From Maritalea porphyrae (GTDB lineage: Bacteria; Pseudomonadota; Alphaproteobacteria; Rhizobiales; Devosiaceae), in NCBI RefSeq assembly GCF_030159895.1, contig NZ_BSNI01000002.1:1762306-1826305 (forward strand): a DNA stretch of 64,000 nucleotides, read 5' to 3'. Each line of letters begins with the position of its first letter. Position 1 is the first letter of the stretch. Of this stretch, positions 34,876 through 44,640 are shown in pieces. The position numbers were made by a program, and so were the translations under genes. The notes below the pieces were generated by a model. It made no database searches and had not been told where the DNA came from. It saw only the letters and a list, made by a program, of their open reading frames with translations.

Positions 34876-34902
34876 AAGGCCCGGCATTTGCTGGGCCTTT
34901 CT
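34876..34902 (+). terminator. Rho-independent terminator after the porin gene
   Basis: AAGGCCCGGC (34876-34885) pairs with GCTGGGCCTT (34890-34899) around ATTT, followed by TTCTT. One G-T pair is present. Confidence 0.85.
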
Positions 34903-35145
34903 TCGTTTTGCGCCAATTGCGCTGAGCTGTAGGTCCGGTTTTGGATGCACGATCAGTTAAATTGTTAACAGCTGCGACATATTCCAAAAAAACACTGGAA
35001 CTCACAGCGTTTCTGCTTAAACTTTTGCAAAACAAATGCTTTGGTCGAACAATGTGGGCGGCGGATGACGACCAGGGCATGTTAAAGACAGTCTGTTTGT
35101 GATCGTTTTCATTCATTGCGTGCCCTTATTGGAGTAGCTTGCCAG

Positions 35146-38100
35146 ATGGGATTTCTTAGTCGCGTAAAGTGGGTCAATATTTTTGGCGCAGCAATTGTTG
35201 TTGCTGGATTGGGGGCACCTTTTGCCGTTTGGCAAAATCAGCTGAATGTCGAGAACACATTAAGAGCCCAAGTTCAGAAGGATCTATCCGACTTTGGCCA
35301 TGGCTGGGCAGACGTGGAAGTTGACGGTCGGTCGATCTCGGCCTCTGGGCTTGCCACAAGCGCTTCACAGATTGAAGATGCTCGGGAAGTGCTTGCGCGT
35401 ATCAATATCGCGAGTGAGTTCACGTTGGACGCCGAGCTTGCACCCAAACTTGAGCCATTTAGCCTAAAGCTTTCAAAAGACTCCAAAAATCGTTCCATGG
35501 TTGGCGGTATGCCAACTCAAGCGTTGATCGCACAAACCACTAAGTGGTTTGGTGATGGGGAAATCGATCTGAAACTTGCATCAGGCAGCCCAGCGCCAAA
35601 TGACTGGCGTGACGCATCTGAATTTGCCATCAGATTGCTTCAGCACTTTGATCAAGGCACTGTCGATGTGAATGGCTTGGAGGTCTCGTTTGATGGTCGA
35701 GCAAAAGATCACGAGGCGCTGCATACACTCGATGTGGTTTTCGGCGCAGGGTTTCCGGACAATTTGAAACGCGGAACGGGCAACATTATTGCACCGCTTG
35801 TTTCTCCTTATGTGCTCTCCTTGACAAAAAGTGACGAAAACATGCTTGTCGCCAATGGCAACGTTGCTGCGAAGGAAATAGCCGCCGAACTTGGAAACAA
35901 AGGCTTTGCTGCAGAAATGTTGCGTGTCAGCTCAGGTGAGCCTGAAGGGTTCTCAAATGCAATTACCGCACTGGTCGATGTGTTGTTGGCGTTAAAGACC
36001 GGGCAGGTGGAGATCTCAGATGAGACAATAAAAATCAATGGCGTCGCGCAAGCCTTTGCTGATTTTGACAAGGCGAACGCGCTGCCTGACCAATTGAATG
36101 CTTTTAAAGTGGCGCTTCAGCTAGAGCGCCCAACGGTTAAGCCATTCACACTTAAGTTTGAATTGGTTGATGATCAACTCGTCATTGCTGGCTATGTGCC
36201 TTCTGACGAAGAAGCTGACAAAATTCAAACACTTGCGGATCAAGTGAGTGTTGAAAATGTGCGGGTGGCCAATGGCGCGCCCGAAAAGTTTGGCGCAGCA
36301 ATTGATGCGGTCGCTTTGGCGCTAAGTCACTTGCAAAATGGCGCGTCCGCAGCGATTGAAGACGACAAGATCATCGTCCAAGGACAGGCAATATCACCAC
36401 AGGACTTCCTGGCTTTACAGGCGGAGTTCGGGCAGAACATTCCCGACGGCTATGATCTGGCGGTTGCCAATATCGAATTGCCAACAATTTCGCCCTATCA
36501 ATGGTCTTTGGAAAAAGAAAATGAAGGCCGCGTTCGCTTGGCGGGTTACACGCCGTCACAAGAGCTAACCAGTGAAATCTTAAATGCGATCACCGCGCCT
36601 GAGATAGTAAACGAATTGCTGCCTGCCGCTGGGCAGCCAGAAGGTTTCGCTGAAATAACGTTGGCCAGTGCTTCTGCTTCGAATTTCATGGTCGAAGGTC
36701 AGATTGGTTTCAATGAAGGCGGTTGGGCGATTGATGCGAAAACTGCCAACAAAGATCAACAAAACAGTCTCTTACAAGAGTTTTCTGACAAACAGATTCA
36801 AATTGATGGCTGGCAAAGTGCGCAGTTTACGGTGTTGCCGCCACCAGTTGCTGATCCCTATCTATTTGAAGCAAAGATTGAAAATGGCGAGCTGACTTTT
36901 GCGGGCAACGTTCGCAGCGAGGAAACTCAGCTGCTGCTCACCGGAATGGGCCAGTCAGATGTTAGTTTGGCTAGCGGCGAGCCGGAAGGCTTTGAAGAAG
37001 CGGTGAATGTTGGTATTTCGGCGCTGCAGCGTCTTGAAATAGGCAGTTTCAAATTCAACGGCGAGAATTGGGAGCTAACAGGTACAGCCGCACATCAAGA
37101 TGACGTTGATGCGATCATGGGGGACCTTGGTGAGTATGCGCTGCCAAGCAATGGATGGCAATTTGACCTAGATGCAAAGATTGTACCCATCGTTCCATAT
37201 TTGTGGTCTGCGGAAAAATCCGAAGACGGCACCTTGCTGCAATCGGGGTATGTACCAAATGAGCAGGTGTTACAACAGCTTAGCGAAACCCAAGGAAATA
37301 CAGATAATTTGAAAATCGGGTTGGGTGCTCCTGAAGGCTTTGGCGATCAAGCGGTCGCAGCACTGCAAGCTCTTGACCTACTTCAGGCGGGGCGCGCAAG
37401 CCTTTCGGGCGAAGTCTGGACGCTTCTTGGCAGTGCCAAGTCGGACGAAGCAATTGCGCAGATTACTGAGACTTTGGCGCCGTTTGGCTCCTCATTCCGG
37501 CTCGACTTGCATGTTGTTTTGCCGATTGACCAACTCACTTTGTCCGCAACTAAGACTGAGGATGGTCTATTTGTTTATGACGGGTTTTTGGCCGATGATT
37601 TGGTTTGGTCTCGAGATGGTGACAAGCTTTCACTCGTTGGTGCGCAGCCAGCAAGCCGCGAAGCTTTCCTAGCGCGTACCGAGCGTGGACTGGGCATATT
37701 GGCAATGCTGGACGAAGGCACACTGCAATTTGATGGCGAAAATTGGAAAATAGCCGGAATTGCTCCGGACAAAGCGGTTGAAACCGTGATTGGCCAAATG
37801 CTTTCAGACGATAGTGAGCCGGAATGGCAAGTTAGCCTGCAAAATGCGGCGGATATCGCTGAAGCCGAAGAGCAAGCACGACTAGAAGCGGAAGCAAAAG
37901 CCAAAGCGGAAGCCGAAGAGCAAGCGCGGCTAGAAGCGGAAGCCAAAGCTAAAGCCGAAGCTGAAGAAAAAGCGCGGCTAGAGGCGGAAGCCAAAGCGGA
38001 AGCCGAAGAAAAAGCTCGGCTAGAAGCGGAAGCAAAAGCCAAAGCGGAAGCCGAAGAGCAAGCGCGGTTAGAGGCTGAGGCAAAAGCTAAAGCGGAAGCC

Positions 38101-39057
38101 GAAGAACAGGCGCGGCTAGAGGCCGAGGCAAAAGCTAAAGCTGAAGAACAGGCACGACTAGAAGCGGAAGCAAAAGCCAAAGCGGAAGCTGAGGAACAAG
38201 CGCGGCTAGAGGCGCAAGCAAAGGCCAAGGCTGAAGCTGAAGAACAAGCACGCCTAGAAGCGGAAGCAAAAGCCAAAGCGGAAGCTGAGGAACAAGCGCG
38301 GCTAGAGGCGGAAGCAAAAGCCAAGGCTGAAGCTGATGCGCTAAAAAATGCGTTTTCTTGGACCATCAAGAAGGAAGATGGGGCGCTTTCAATGAATGGT
38401 AATACGCCAGACGCTGGCGTGCGCTATAGCTTGCAACTTGCTACCGGCATTGCTGATGTTTCGTCCCTATCCATCGGTGAGGGGGCACCAGACAGGTTCG
38501 CCGCTTCGGCTTTGTCAGCGATTGAGGCGCTTGGTCATCTGCCGCAAGGTGCAGCCCGGTTGGAAGCAGGAACGTGGATATTTGAAGGCAGCGCGCCAGA
38601 TTTTGTCGCTCGCGATCGTGCCATTGCGGCGCTTGCGCTTGCACCAAATGACTGGCAGATCGAAATCACAACACCGCCTGCTTGGGTGATTTGTGAAGAA
38701 GTCATTGTTGATTTGCTGAAACAAAGCTCAATTGAGTTCCAGAGCGGCAGCACAAATCTAAACGAGACTTCTCTTGCTGTACTGTCAGATATTGCTGCGC
38801 AACTTAGCTTGTGCCCTGAGGCCGTTGTTGAGGTTGAAGGACACACTGACGCGGACGGTCCAGCGGATGCAAATCTAACGCTTTCGGTGTTGCGTGCCGA
38901 ACGTGTGGTGGATCAATTGATCGAGCTAGGCGTTGACCCAACACGACTATTTGCGGTTGGGTATGGAGAGACTTTGCCAATTGCAACAAACGATACGCGT
39001 GCTGGCAAAAAACAGAACCGGCGCATTGTATTTGCAGTGCGCTCTGCTCTGGAGTAG
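35146..39057 (+). CDS. Giant OmpA-family protein with eight BON-like repeat units and an Ala/Glu coiled coil
   Basis: A 1303-residue envelope protein. An N-terminal hydrophobic anchor (about residues 7-24) is followed by seven repeat units of about 115 residues starting near 102, 219, 330, 448, 568, 682 and 794. Most carry a GxPEGF signature and resemble BON-like halves. Residues 905-1066 are a 16-residue-periodic Ala/Glu/Lys coiled coil, then an eighth unit (from 1067). The end is an OmpA peptidoglycan-binding domain ([33 protein letters not shown]-like KKQNRRIVF). ATG 35146 is preferred (GGAG 11 bases upstream) over 35116. It may tether the envelope to the cell wall. Two small membrane genes follow. 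Confidence 0.85.
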   Translation: MGFLSRVKWVNIFGAAIVVAGLGAPFAVWQNQLNVENTLRAQVQKDLSDFGHGWADVEVDGRSISASGLATSASQIEDAREVLARINIASEFTLDAELAPKLEPFSLKLSKDSKNRSMVGGMPTQALIAQTTKWFGDGEIDLKLASGSPAPNDWRDASEFAIRLLQHFDQGTVDVNGLEVSFDGRAKDHEALHTLDVVFGAGFPDNLKRGTGNIIAPLVSPYVLSLTKSDENMLVANGNVAAKEIAAELGNKGFAAEMLRVSSGEPEGFSNAITALVDVLLALKTGQVEISDETIKINGVAQAFADFDKANALPDQLNAFKVALQLERPTVKPFTLKFELVDDQLVIAGYVPSDEEADKIQTLADQVSVENVRVANGAPEKFGAAIDAVALALSHLQNGASAAIEDDKIIVQGQAISPQDFLALQAEFGQNIPDGYDLAVANIELPTISPYQWSLEKENEGRVRLAGYTPSQELTSEILNAITAPEIVNELLPAAGQPEGFAEITLASASASNFMVEGQIGFNEGGWAIDAKTANKDQQNSLLQEFSDKQIQIDGWQSAQFTVLPPPVADPYLFEAKIENGELTFAGNVRSEETQLLLTGMGQSDVSLASGEPEGFEEAVNVGISALQRLEIGSFKFNGENWELTGTAAHQDDVDAIMGDLGEYALPSNGWQFDLDAKIVPIVPYLWSAEKSEDGTLLQSGYVPNEQVLQQLSETQGNTDNLKIGLGAPEGFGDQAVAALQALDLLQAGRASLSGEVWTLLGSAKSDEAIAQITETLAPFGSSFRLDLHVVLPIDQLTLSATKTEDGLFVYDGFLADDLVWSRDGDKLSLVGAQPASREAFLARTERGLGILAMLDEGTLQFDGENWKIAGIAPDKAVETVIGQMLSDDSEPEWQVSLQNAADIAEAEEQARLEAEAKAKAEAEEQARLEAEAKAKAEAEEKARLEAEAKAEAEEKARLEAEAKAKAEAEEQARLEAEAKAKAEAEEQARLEAEAKAKAEEQARLEAEAKAKAEAEEQARLEAQAKAKAEAEEQARLEAEAKAKAEAEEQARLEAEAKAKAEADALKNAFSWTIKKEDGALSMNGNTPDAGVRYSLQLATGIADVSSLSIGEGAPDRFAASALSAIEALGHLPQGAARLEAGTWIFEGSAPDFVARDRAIAALALAPNDWQIEITTPPAWVICEEVIVDLLKQSSIEFQSGSTNLNETSLAVLSDIAAQLSLCPEAVVEVEGHTDADGPADANLTLSVLRAERVVDQLIELGVDPTRLFAVGYGETLPIATNDTRAGKKQNRRIVFAVRSALE
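37862..38336 (+). repeat. In-frame minisatellite, 48-bp unit (10 copies) encoding the coiled coil
   Basis: The unit encodes [16 protein letters not shown]; ten copies can be counted, two of them shortened by two codons. Copies differ by synonymous changes and a few substitutions (Q/K, E/Q). Such in-frame tandem DNA is prone to length change by slipped replication or recombination. Confidence 0.9.
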
Positions 39058-39083
39058 GCTTCGGCCAATAATTGGAGGAAACT

Positions 39084-39200
39084 ATGTTTTTTGAAACAAT
39101 CGGATTTCTGATTTCGCAATATTGGCTCTATTTGACCATTGCTTTGGTCATTGGCATCCTAACTGGATGGATGAGCTACGCTGGCGAAAACCAAAAGTAA
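39084..39200 (+). CDS. 38-residue single-span membrane microprotein
   Basis: This short frame encodes MFFETIGFLISQYWLYL followed by TIALVIGILTGWMSY and ends AGENQK. It has a single membrane helix, about residues 7-31, with a short polar C-tail. ATG 39084 has a strong GGAGG site six bases upstream. It lies 26 bases after the OmpA repeat gene and 27 bases before the next membrane protein, so all three are probably one operon. Its function is unknown; position suggests a partner of the OmpA protein or of the following protein. Confidence 0.7.
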   Translation: MFFETIGFLISQYWLYLTIALVIGILTGWMSYAGENQK

Positions 39201-39227
39201 GCGCACGTTAGTCAAAGGGGAATTGGA

Positions 39228-39893
39228 ATGAATACACCGCATCTGATTGAGATCGCGCTATTAATGCTTGCAGCATTTCTGATTGGTTGCCTGATCGGTT
39301 ATTTCTTGCGACGCATGATAAGTGCAGACGCGCCGGCGCCAGCTGCTGCCCAAAGTGAGGCGAGCACTAGCGCACCTTCCGCTGCTGCTTCAACAACGAC
39401 TGCAGAAACGTCGAAAGCAGAAGCTGCGCCAAAAGCATCCGTTGCTGAGAAGGCACCAGCGAAAACAACAGCTTCAACTTCGGCAGCCAAGAAACCGGCA
39501 GCCAAAAAAACAGCAGCAACAAAGCCAGCGGCCAAAAAGCCGGCTGCGAGTAAGCCAGCCGCAGCTAAAAAGCCCGCAGCGAAATCTGCCGCTGCAGCTA
39601 AACCAGCTGCAGCAAAGAAAGCGCCTGCGAAAAAAGCCGCAGCCGCTGGCGATGGCAAACCAGCAACGCTTTCGGGGCCAAGAGATGGCAAAAAAGATGA
39701 TTTGAAGAACATCAAGGGCATTGGGCCAAAGATTGAGGGAATCCTCAACGGCATGGGTATCTACCACTTCGATCAGGTCGCCTCTTGGGGCAGGAAAGAA
39801 GTTAAGTGGGTTGATGAAGAACTTTCGTTCAAAGGTCGCATTGACCGCGAAAAGTGGATCGCCCAAGCTAAAAAGCTAGCAAAAGACAGCTAA
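39228..39893 (+). CDS. Membrane-anchored Ala/Lys-rich protein with C-terminal helix-hairpin-helix domain
   Basis: A 221-residue protein with an N-terminal membrane helix (IEIALLMLAAFLIGCLIGYFL), then about 110 residues of low-complexity AAKKPAAK-type sequence like the tail of histone H1. It ends with a folded domain, DDLKNIKGIGPKIEGILNGMGIYHFDQVASW, containing a helix-hairpin-helix GIGPKIE. Similar C-terminal domains occur in rhizobial proteins often mislabelled as ribosomal L21. The basic tail could bind DNA or acidic polymers near the membrane. ATG 39228 has a GGAATTGG site. Function unknown. Confidence 0.8.
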   Translation: MNTPHLIEIALLMLAAFLIGCLIGYFLRRMISADAPAPAAAQSEASTSAPSAAASTTTAETSKAEAAPKASVAEKAPAKTTASTSAAKKPAAKKTAATKPAAKKPAASKPAAAKKPAAKSAAAAKPAAAKKAPAKKAAAAGDGKPATLSGPRDGKKDDLKNIKGIGPKIEGILNGMGIYHFDQVASWGRKEVKWVDEELSFKGRIDREKWIAQAKKLAKDS

Positions 39894-39920
39894 CTGACTG
39901 AAAAAGCAAATTGAACTGAG

Positions 39921-39955
39921 GGGCTGGCAAACAGGGTTTGCCGGCCCTTTGTCTT
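39921..39955 (+). terminator. Rho-independent terminator
   Basis: GGGCTGGCAAA (39921-39931) pairs with TTTGCCGGCCC (39937-39947), one G-T pair, then TTTGTCTT. It ends the OmpA-microprotein-HhH operon and abuts the convergent hydrolase stop. Confidence 0.8.
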
Positions 39956-40877
39956 AGCTGAGCAAATTTTTGTTGATGTGCATGACAAATTCAGCGATTG
40001 CACCCATTTCTTCTGCGTGTTCCAGAAGAGCGGGCGATCCTTCACCCTCTATTTCAAGTGAAATAGCATCAGGGCGACGGTTCAACATGCGTTGATAGAC
40101 ATCGGCACGCATTAAATCAGTATTCCGCGTTCGCATCAGCAGCATGGGCACTTGGCTCAAGCTATCAAACATTTCCCAGTTCGCGTTGAGCACATCATCA
40201 TTGTCAAACGCTTCCAACCGTTCCATCAATCGCCAATCAAATCGGGGTTCTAATCGACGCCGTTTTTTGTTCCACCCGTGCGTTCTACCGCCAATACTAT
40301 CTAGCTTTCCTGCGCCCAATGCAGGGTAGTCGGCACTCAGGATTTGACGAACTGCGAGCAACGCGTCTTCTTGATTGCGGATTTTGGATAGGAATTTGAG
40401 GTTATTGCGAAGTCGCACCAACCCCTGTGCGCTAATCAATGCTCCAGCATCACACATGATCGCAGCGCCAACAAGGGTAGGGGTTTTGGACCCGATTGCC
40501 ATGATCACATTGCCACCGTGGGATTGCCCAAACCAAATCGCTTTGTGGATGCCCAAGGCTCGGCACATCTCGGCCATGTCAGACGCATCATCAAGCGTCG
40601 AGTAATCTTCGGCTTTTGGTGCATGCGAGGCAAGGCCGCGCCCTAACAGGTCAACCCGCACAATTGGCCAATTCTTTGCTGAGAATTCCGAGAATTTGTC
40701 TGCAAAAGCAAAGAAGTCGCTCATGTTGCGATGATAGCCAGCAAGGCAAACTATCGGAAGGCGGGTTGCATCATCAAAGTCGCCAGATAAGCGCACCGCA
40801 ATTTGGCGCGCGCCGTTGCGCACGCTGATCATCCGTGCGGGTGTTTTCTCTTGGCGAAGTGAAAGGTCAAGGTCCAT
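39954..40877 (-). CDS. Alpha/beta-hydrolase fold protein
   Basis: About 307 residues. The nucleophile elbow is WFGQSHGGNV, preceded by the oxyanion region LPIVCLAGYHRNMSDFF and the strand-turn IVRVDLLGRGLAS. The acid/His region near LLEHAEEMGA contains a candidate His. The family covers esterases, lipases and haloperoxidases, and I cannot assign a substrate. ATG 40877 is chosen over a TTG start at 40907. It is convergent with the HhH gene. Confidence 0.8.
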   Translation of the reverse strand: MDLDLSLRQEKTPARMISVRNGARQIAVRLSGDFDDATRLPIVCLAGYHRNMSDFFAFADKFSEFSAKNWPIVRVDLLGRGLASHAPKAEDYSTLDDASDMAEMCRALGIHKAIWFGQSHGGNVIMAIGSKTPTLVGAAIMCDAGALISAQGLVRLRNNLKFLSKIRNQEDALLAVRQILSADYPALGAGKLDSIGGRTHGWNKKRRRLEPRFDWRLMERLEAFDNDDVLNANWEMFDSLSQVPMLLMRTRNTDLMRADVYQRMLNRRPDAISLEIEGEGSPALLEHAEEMGAIAEFVMHINKNLLS

Positions 40878-40938
40878 ACCAACCGCTATACCAACAATGA
40901 ACCGCAATGAATAGTCGTTGGCATTCCTTGCATTTCAA

Positions 40939-42975
40939 CTATTCGATGCGACGTAGATATTTGGCCATCTGCAGGCGATTGTCGCCCAATCGTAGTTTGT
41001 AAATCTGGTAGTTCGCCAAAACCTTTTGCACGTAGCCACGCGTCTCTGTGAACGGGATTAGCTCGATCCAGACGACGGGATCGATGTTGCTCTCCCGAGG
41101 GTCACCATAGGTCTTGATCCATTTGTTCACATTACCGCCGCCTGCATTATAAGCGGCGGCAGCGAGCACGAGCGATCCATCATAGCGCTCAAGTTGAGCC
41201 TTTAGATATGTGGAGCCAAGTAGAGCGTTGTATGCCGGATCAGAAGTCAGTTTTGATGGCGAATATGAAATGCCCAGTTTGCCTGCGGTTTCTTTCGCGG
41301 TGCCAGGCATCAACTGCATCAAGCCTCGTGCACCTGCGTGACTGACCGCTGTGCTTCTGAAGCGGCTTTCCTGCCGCGCAACCGCATAAACGGCCGCATT
41401 GTCTACGTCCGCCAGCTTGTGACGCGGTAGCCCGTCCTTCGGGAACGCAAACAAATCCAAACCAACACCTCGACTATTGGCCACATCAGACATCAAAATG
41501 GCTAGGTCATGTGCGCCAATATCTTGCGCCAAACGTGCGGTGAGCAGCATTTCGCCTGCATCCTTCACTTGATAGATCAAGCGAATATTGAGCGGTCGCG
41601 CAAAATCATTTGCCTTGTTGGCTTCGAACAGGCGAATTGCCCGCACAATTTCACGTTGGTTAAACGCTGCTTCGCTCTGCTGCCAGCTTGGCAAACCGCG
41701 AAGCGAAATTGTCTTTTTGCCCAAGCGAACCATGGCCAACTGGCCGTAATAATATTGATTGAAAAGCGCAGCTTGGCTGAAATGTGCGTTTGCTTTGCCG
41801 CCATCACCAAGTGCTGTGTATGCTCGGCCCAGCCAATAATGCGCTTTTGATACACTCGAAGGCAATGTCGACATGCTGGACATTTTCTCAAAATGTTTCA
41901 AAGCAACGCTTGGCTTGTTCAAAAACTCCAATGCAATCCAACCGGCATGGAAATTAGAATCAACCAGGCGCCCTTCAGGTCCACTAGTATAGCCCGCTGC
42001 TGCTTGGTATGCAGTCGACGCCTTGCCATACGCCAAAAGCTTGCGCGTTAGCGTACGCCGCTCGTACCACCACATGTGAGCTTCCGGCAAGGTGCCGGAT
42101 GCTTTGTTCAATTCGGCGACCGCAGCACTTATCGCGCCGCTGTCGCTCAACCTTTGCGCGTTGGCGAAGTAGAATAGCGGATGATTTCGATAAGCGGGGT
42201 CCACGCGATCTAGTAAAGAAGCCGCATTGCCTTGTTTGCGAGAAACCGCAACGCGCGCCACAACCAAACTGCGTTGGGCAGGCGACAGGTAATCCATCAG
42301 CCTCTCAGCGCCACTTGCGCGATCATGCATGAGCAAACGCACCGCACGTGCCCAATGGTCGTCGCGTGTAAGCTGTCGCCCGTAACGAGCAAGAAGATCA
42401 GCTTCTTCTGTCCGGGTCAGGAAATTATTGATCCAAACCGATTTGATTATCCGACCGGCACGCTCGACTTGGCCGTCTTTGACATAAGCGTCCGCCAATG
42501 CAATCTGCGCGTCTAACGTATATGGCATCTGCCCGCCGAGCAGAGAAATCACCGTGTCAGCGTCGGCCGAGACGTCTGCGAGCGCTTGTTCCATGCGGGT
42601 TTTGTAGGTTTTTGCCGTGGCGAAATGCGGTGCGTCTGCTTGAAAGCGCAAAACCGTATTGTGGTCGATCTCACCCTTGCCGAAGTAAATGGCGGCCCAC
42701 TGGATTGCACGGCGTTCGACGTCGCTGTCGATGCTACGAGCAGCAGCATATGCGTTTGCGTAATCACCTTTTTTTAATGCGGCGAGGGCGTTCTGAAAGC
42801 GTTGGCTGCCTTTTTTGCTTGTGGTCTGACTGCCACTGCCAATGGAGTTGGTAACCGTATTGTCGATTTGCTGCTGCGCATAAGCGCCAAGATTTGGGGC
42901 AAGCACAATTGCACAACCTGCAATGGCGATTGCGCGCAACATTGGCTTGAACTGAAGTGGGCGAATAGCTGGCAT
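40939..42975 (-). CDS. slt: Soluble lytic murein transglycosylase
   Basis: A 678-residue periplasmic enzyme that cleaves peptidoglycan glycan strands to form anhydro-muramic ends. A signal peptide (AIAIAGCAIVLAPNLGAYA) is followed by a long helical superhelix (about residues 60-480). The SLT catalytic domain has the Glu in ARQESRFRSTAVSHAGARGLMQLMPGTA and the AYNAGGGNVNKW block. ATG 42975 follows AGGGATC. The ORF continues upstream to 43110, but that stretch is not signal-peptide-like. Divergent from dapA. Confidence 0.93.
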   Translation of the reverse strand: MPAIRPLQFKPMLRAIAIAGCAIVLAPNLGAYAQQQIDNTVTNSIGSGSQTTSKKGSQRFQNALAALKKGDYANAYAAARSIDSDVERRAIQWAAIYFGKGEIDHNTVLRFQADAPHFATAKTYKTRMEQALADVSADADTVISLLGGQMPYTLDAQIALADAYVKDGQVERAGRIIKSVWINNFLTRTEEADLLARYGRQLTRDDHWARAVRLLMHDRASGAERLMDYLSPAQRSLVVARVAVSRKQGNAASLLDRVDPAYRNHPLFYFANAQRLSDSGAISAAVAELNKASGTLPEAHMWWYERRTLTRKLLAYGKASTAYQAAAGYTSGPEGRLVDSNFHAGWIALEFLNKPSVALKHFEKMSSMSTLPSSVSKAHYWLGRAYTALGDGGKANAHFSQAALFNQYYYGQLAMVRLGKKTISLRGLPSWQQSEAAFNQREIVRAIRLFEANKANDFARPLNIRLIYQVKDAGEMLLTARLAQDIGAHDLAILMSDVANSRGVGLDLFAFPKDGLPRHKLADVDNAAVYAVARQESRFRSTAVSHAGARGLMQLMPGTAKETAGKLGISYSPSKLTSDPAYNALLGSTYLKAQLERYDGSLVLAAAAYNAGGGNVNKWIKTYGDPRESNIDPVVWIELIPFTETRGYVQKVLANYQIYKLRLGDNRLQMAKYLRRIE

Positions 42976-43201
42976 CTTTTGATCCCTAAAGTGTACGCAA
43001 TACAAATTCACTGGCCACGCAGCCCCCGTCGCGCGGCACAAGCGTTGAACATAATTCATTAAGGTGAATGATCGGTTTAGGGTTTGCCAAAAACCGCACC
43101 ATTTTCGCACCCGCCGGCTTGTCGCCGTAATCGTCAGCGATTATGTTCAACAACTTCGGCACATTCAGGTTCAAATTGCGGAAAATATTTGACCTTTTGG
43201 C

Positions 43202-43215
43202 GACAACATGTTGTC
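43202..43215. promoter_or_regulatory. 14-bp perfect palindrome upstream of dapA
   Basis: GACAACATGTTGTC lies 39 bases before the dapA ATG in the slt-dapA divergent region, after a TTGACC at 43189-43194 that could be a -35 element. It could be an operator; the regulator is unknown. Confidence 0.4.
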
Positions 43216-43253
43216 AACAGTGCGTATTGATTTGAGTGAGAAGGGAAACGACG

Positions 43254-44138
43254 ATGTTTCGTGGTTCTATTACAGCGTTGATCACGCCATTTCGCGATGG
43301 TGCGGTTGATGAATCTGCTTTTTCCCGGTTCGTAGATTGGCAAATAAGTGAAGGAACAAAGGGTTTGGTGCCAGTAGGCACAACCGGTGAATCCCCAACT
43401 GTTAGCCACGCCGAACATGAACGGGTTATCGAGATCTGTGTAGAGACTGCAAACAAACGGGTGCCGGTGATCGCCGGCGCTGGGTCCAATTCCACTGAAG
43501 AAGCTATCGGCTTTGCAAAATTTGCACAGCAAGTTGGCGCCGACGCCATTTTGTCGGTTTCACCTTACTATAACAAACCAAACCAAGACGGTTTGTTTGC
43601 GCACTTTTCAGCCATTGCCAATGCAACGGACCTGCCTGTGTTTTTGTATAACATCCCGGGCCGTTCGATCGTTGATATCAACATCGACACAATGGTGCGC
43701 TTGCGCAAAGCTTGTCCGAATATCGTAGGCGTGAAAGATGCGACAGCAGACATGGCGCGCATGTCTTTGCAACGTCACTATTTGGATGATGACTTCATCC
43801 ATCTATCTGGCGAAGATATCTCCGCGCTTGGCTACAACGCGCATGGCGGGCAGGGGTGCATTTCGGTGACCTCAAACATTGCACCGCGACTTTGCAACGA
43901 GATGCAAGAAGCAAGTCTCGCTGGCGATTTTGCAAAAGCGCTTTCAATTCAGGACAAGTTGGCACCACTTCACACGGCACTATTCAAAGATCCAAACCCT
44001 GTGCCTGTGAAGTATGTCGCTTCACGTCTAGGACTTTGCGAAGCAGATGTGCGTTTGCCGCTTGCGCCAATTTCTGACAGCACCAAAGCTGCCGTTGATG
44101 CAGCGCTTGAACATGCGGGGCTCGTCAACAAGGCGTAA
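43254..44138 (+). CDS. dapA: 4-hydroxy-tetrahydrodipicolinate synthase
   Basis: A 294-residue TIM-barrel lyase condensing pyruvate and aspartate semialdehyde in lysine and meso-diaminopimelate synthesis. The start is [16 protein letters not shown], with [11 protein letters not shown] and the Schiff-base lysine in [13 protein letters not shown]; the conserved Tyr is in [11 protein letters not shown] 43254 follows GGGAAAC; the frame extends a few codons upstream. smpB follows closely, as in many alphaproteobacteria. Confidence 0.95.
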   Translation: MFRGSITALITPFRDGAVDESAFSRFVDWQISEGTKGLVPVGTTGESPTVSHAEHERVIEICVETANKRVPVIAGAGSNSTEEAIGFAKFAQQVGADAILSVSPYYNKPNQDGLFAHFSAIANATDLPVFLYNIPGRSIVDINIDTMVRLRKACPNIVGVKDATADMARMSLQRHYLDDDFIHLSGEDISALGYNAHGGQGCISVTSNIAPRLCNEMQEASLAGDFAKALSIQDKLAPLHTALFKDPNPVPVKYVASRLGLCEADVRLPLAPISDSTKAAVDAALEHAGLVNKA

Positions 44139-44147
44139 TCGAAACCA

Positions 44148-44630
44148 ATGGCGGCAAAGAAGAAAAAAGATAAAGCAATATCAGGTCTGGTGGCTGAAAA
44201 CCGCCGGGCCCGCTTTGACTATGAAATTCTTGATACGATGGAAGCCGGAATCGTGCTCACGGGCACCGAGGTGAAGTCTTTGCGCAATGGCAAGGCACAA
44301 ATCACCGAAAGCTACGCCGCACCTGAAGAGGGTGAGATTTGGCTGATCAACGCCCACATTCCGGAATATTTGCAAGCCAACCGTTTCAATCACTTTGAAC
44401 GGCGCAAACGCAAACTGTTGCTTTCAAAGCGTGAAATTGGCCGTTTGATGGGCGCCGTTGAAAAGCATGGCAACACCATTGTGCCGCTTAAGCTCTATTT
44501 CAATGATCGCGGTATGGCGAAGCTCTTAATTGGTTTGGCAAAGGGTAAGAAGACCCACGACAAGCGTCAGACCGAGCGCGATCGTGATTGGGCGCGGCAA
44601 AAGTCCCGCCTGATGAAAGATCACGGCTAG
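44148..44630 (+). CDS. smpB: SsrA-binding protein SmpB
   Basis: A 160-residue RNA-binding protein that brings tmRNA to stalled ribosomes. It has the start [46 protein letters not shown], the [18 protein letters not shown] block and the basic C-terminal tail [15 protein letters not shown]. The tmRNA gene itself was not found in this window. It lies nine bases after dapA. Confidence 0.97.
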   Translation: MAAKKKKDKAISGLVAENRRARFDYEILDTMEAGIVLTGTEVKSLRNGKAQITESYAAPEEGEIWLINAHIPEYLQANRFNHFERRKRKLLLSKREIGRLMGAVEKHGNTIVPLKLYFNDRGMAKLLIGLAKGKKTHDKRQTERDRDWARQKSRLMKDHG

Positions 44631-44640
44631 GATCTTTCTG

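Noticed and set aside
37862-38336. Possible CRISPR array because of regular repeats
   Set aside because: Units are contiguous, in frame and coding, with no spacers and no cas genes nearby.
37575-38369. 264-residue minus-strand ORF rich in Ser/Ala
   Set aside because: It is the reverse reading of the 48-bp repeat and flanking OmpA-protein DNA; it has no family features or ribosome site.
39299-39866. Several long frames opposite or overlapping the Ala/Lys-rich gene
   Set aside because: They arise from the biased GCN/AAR composition of the true gene; low-complexity and no start signals.
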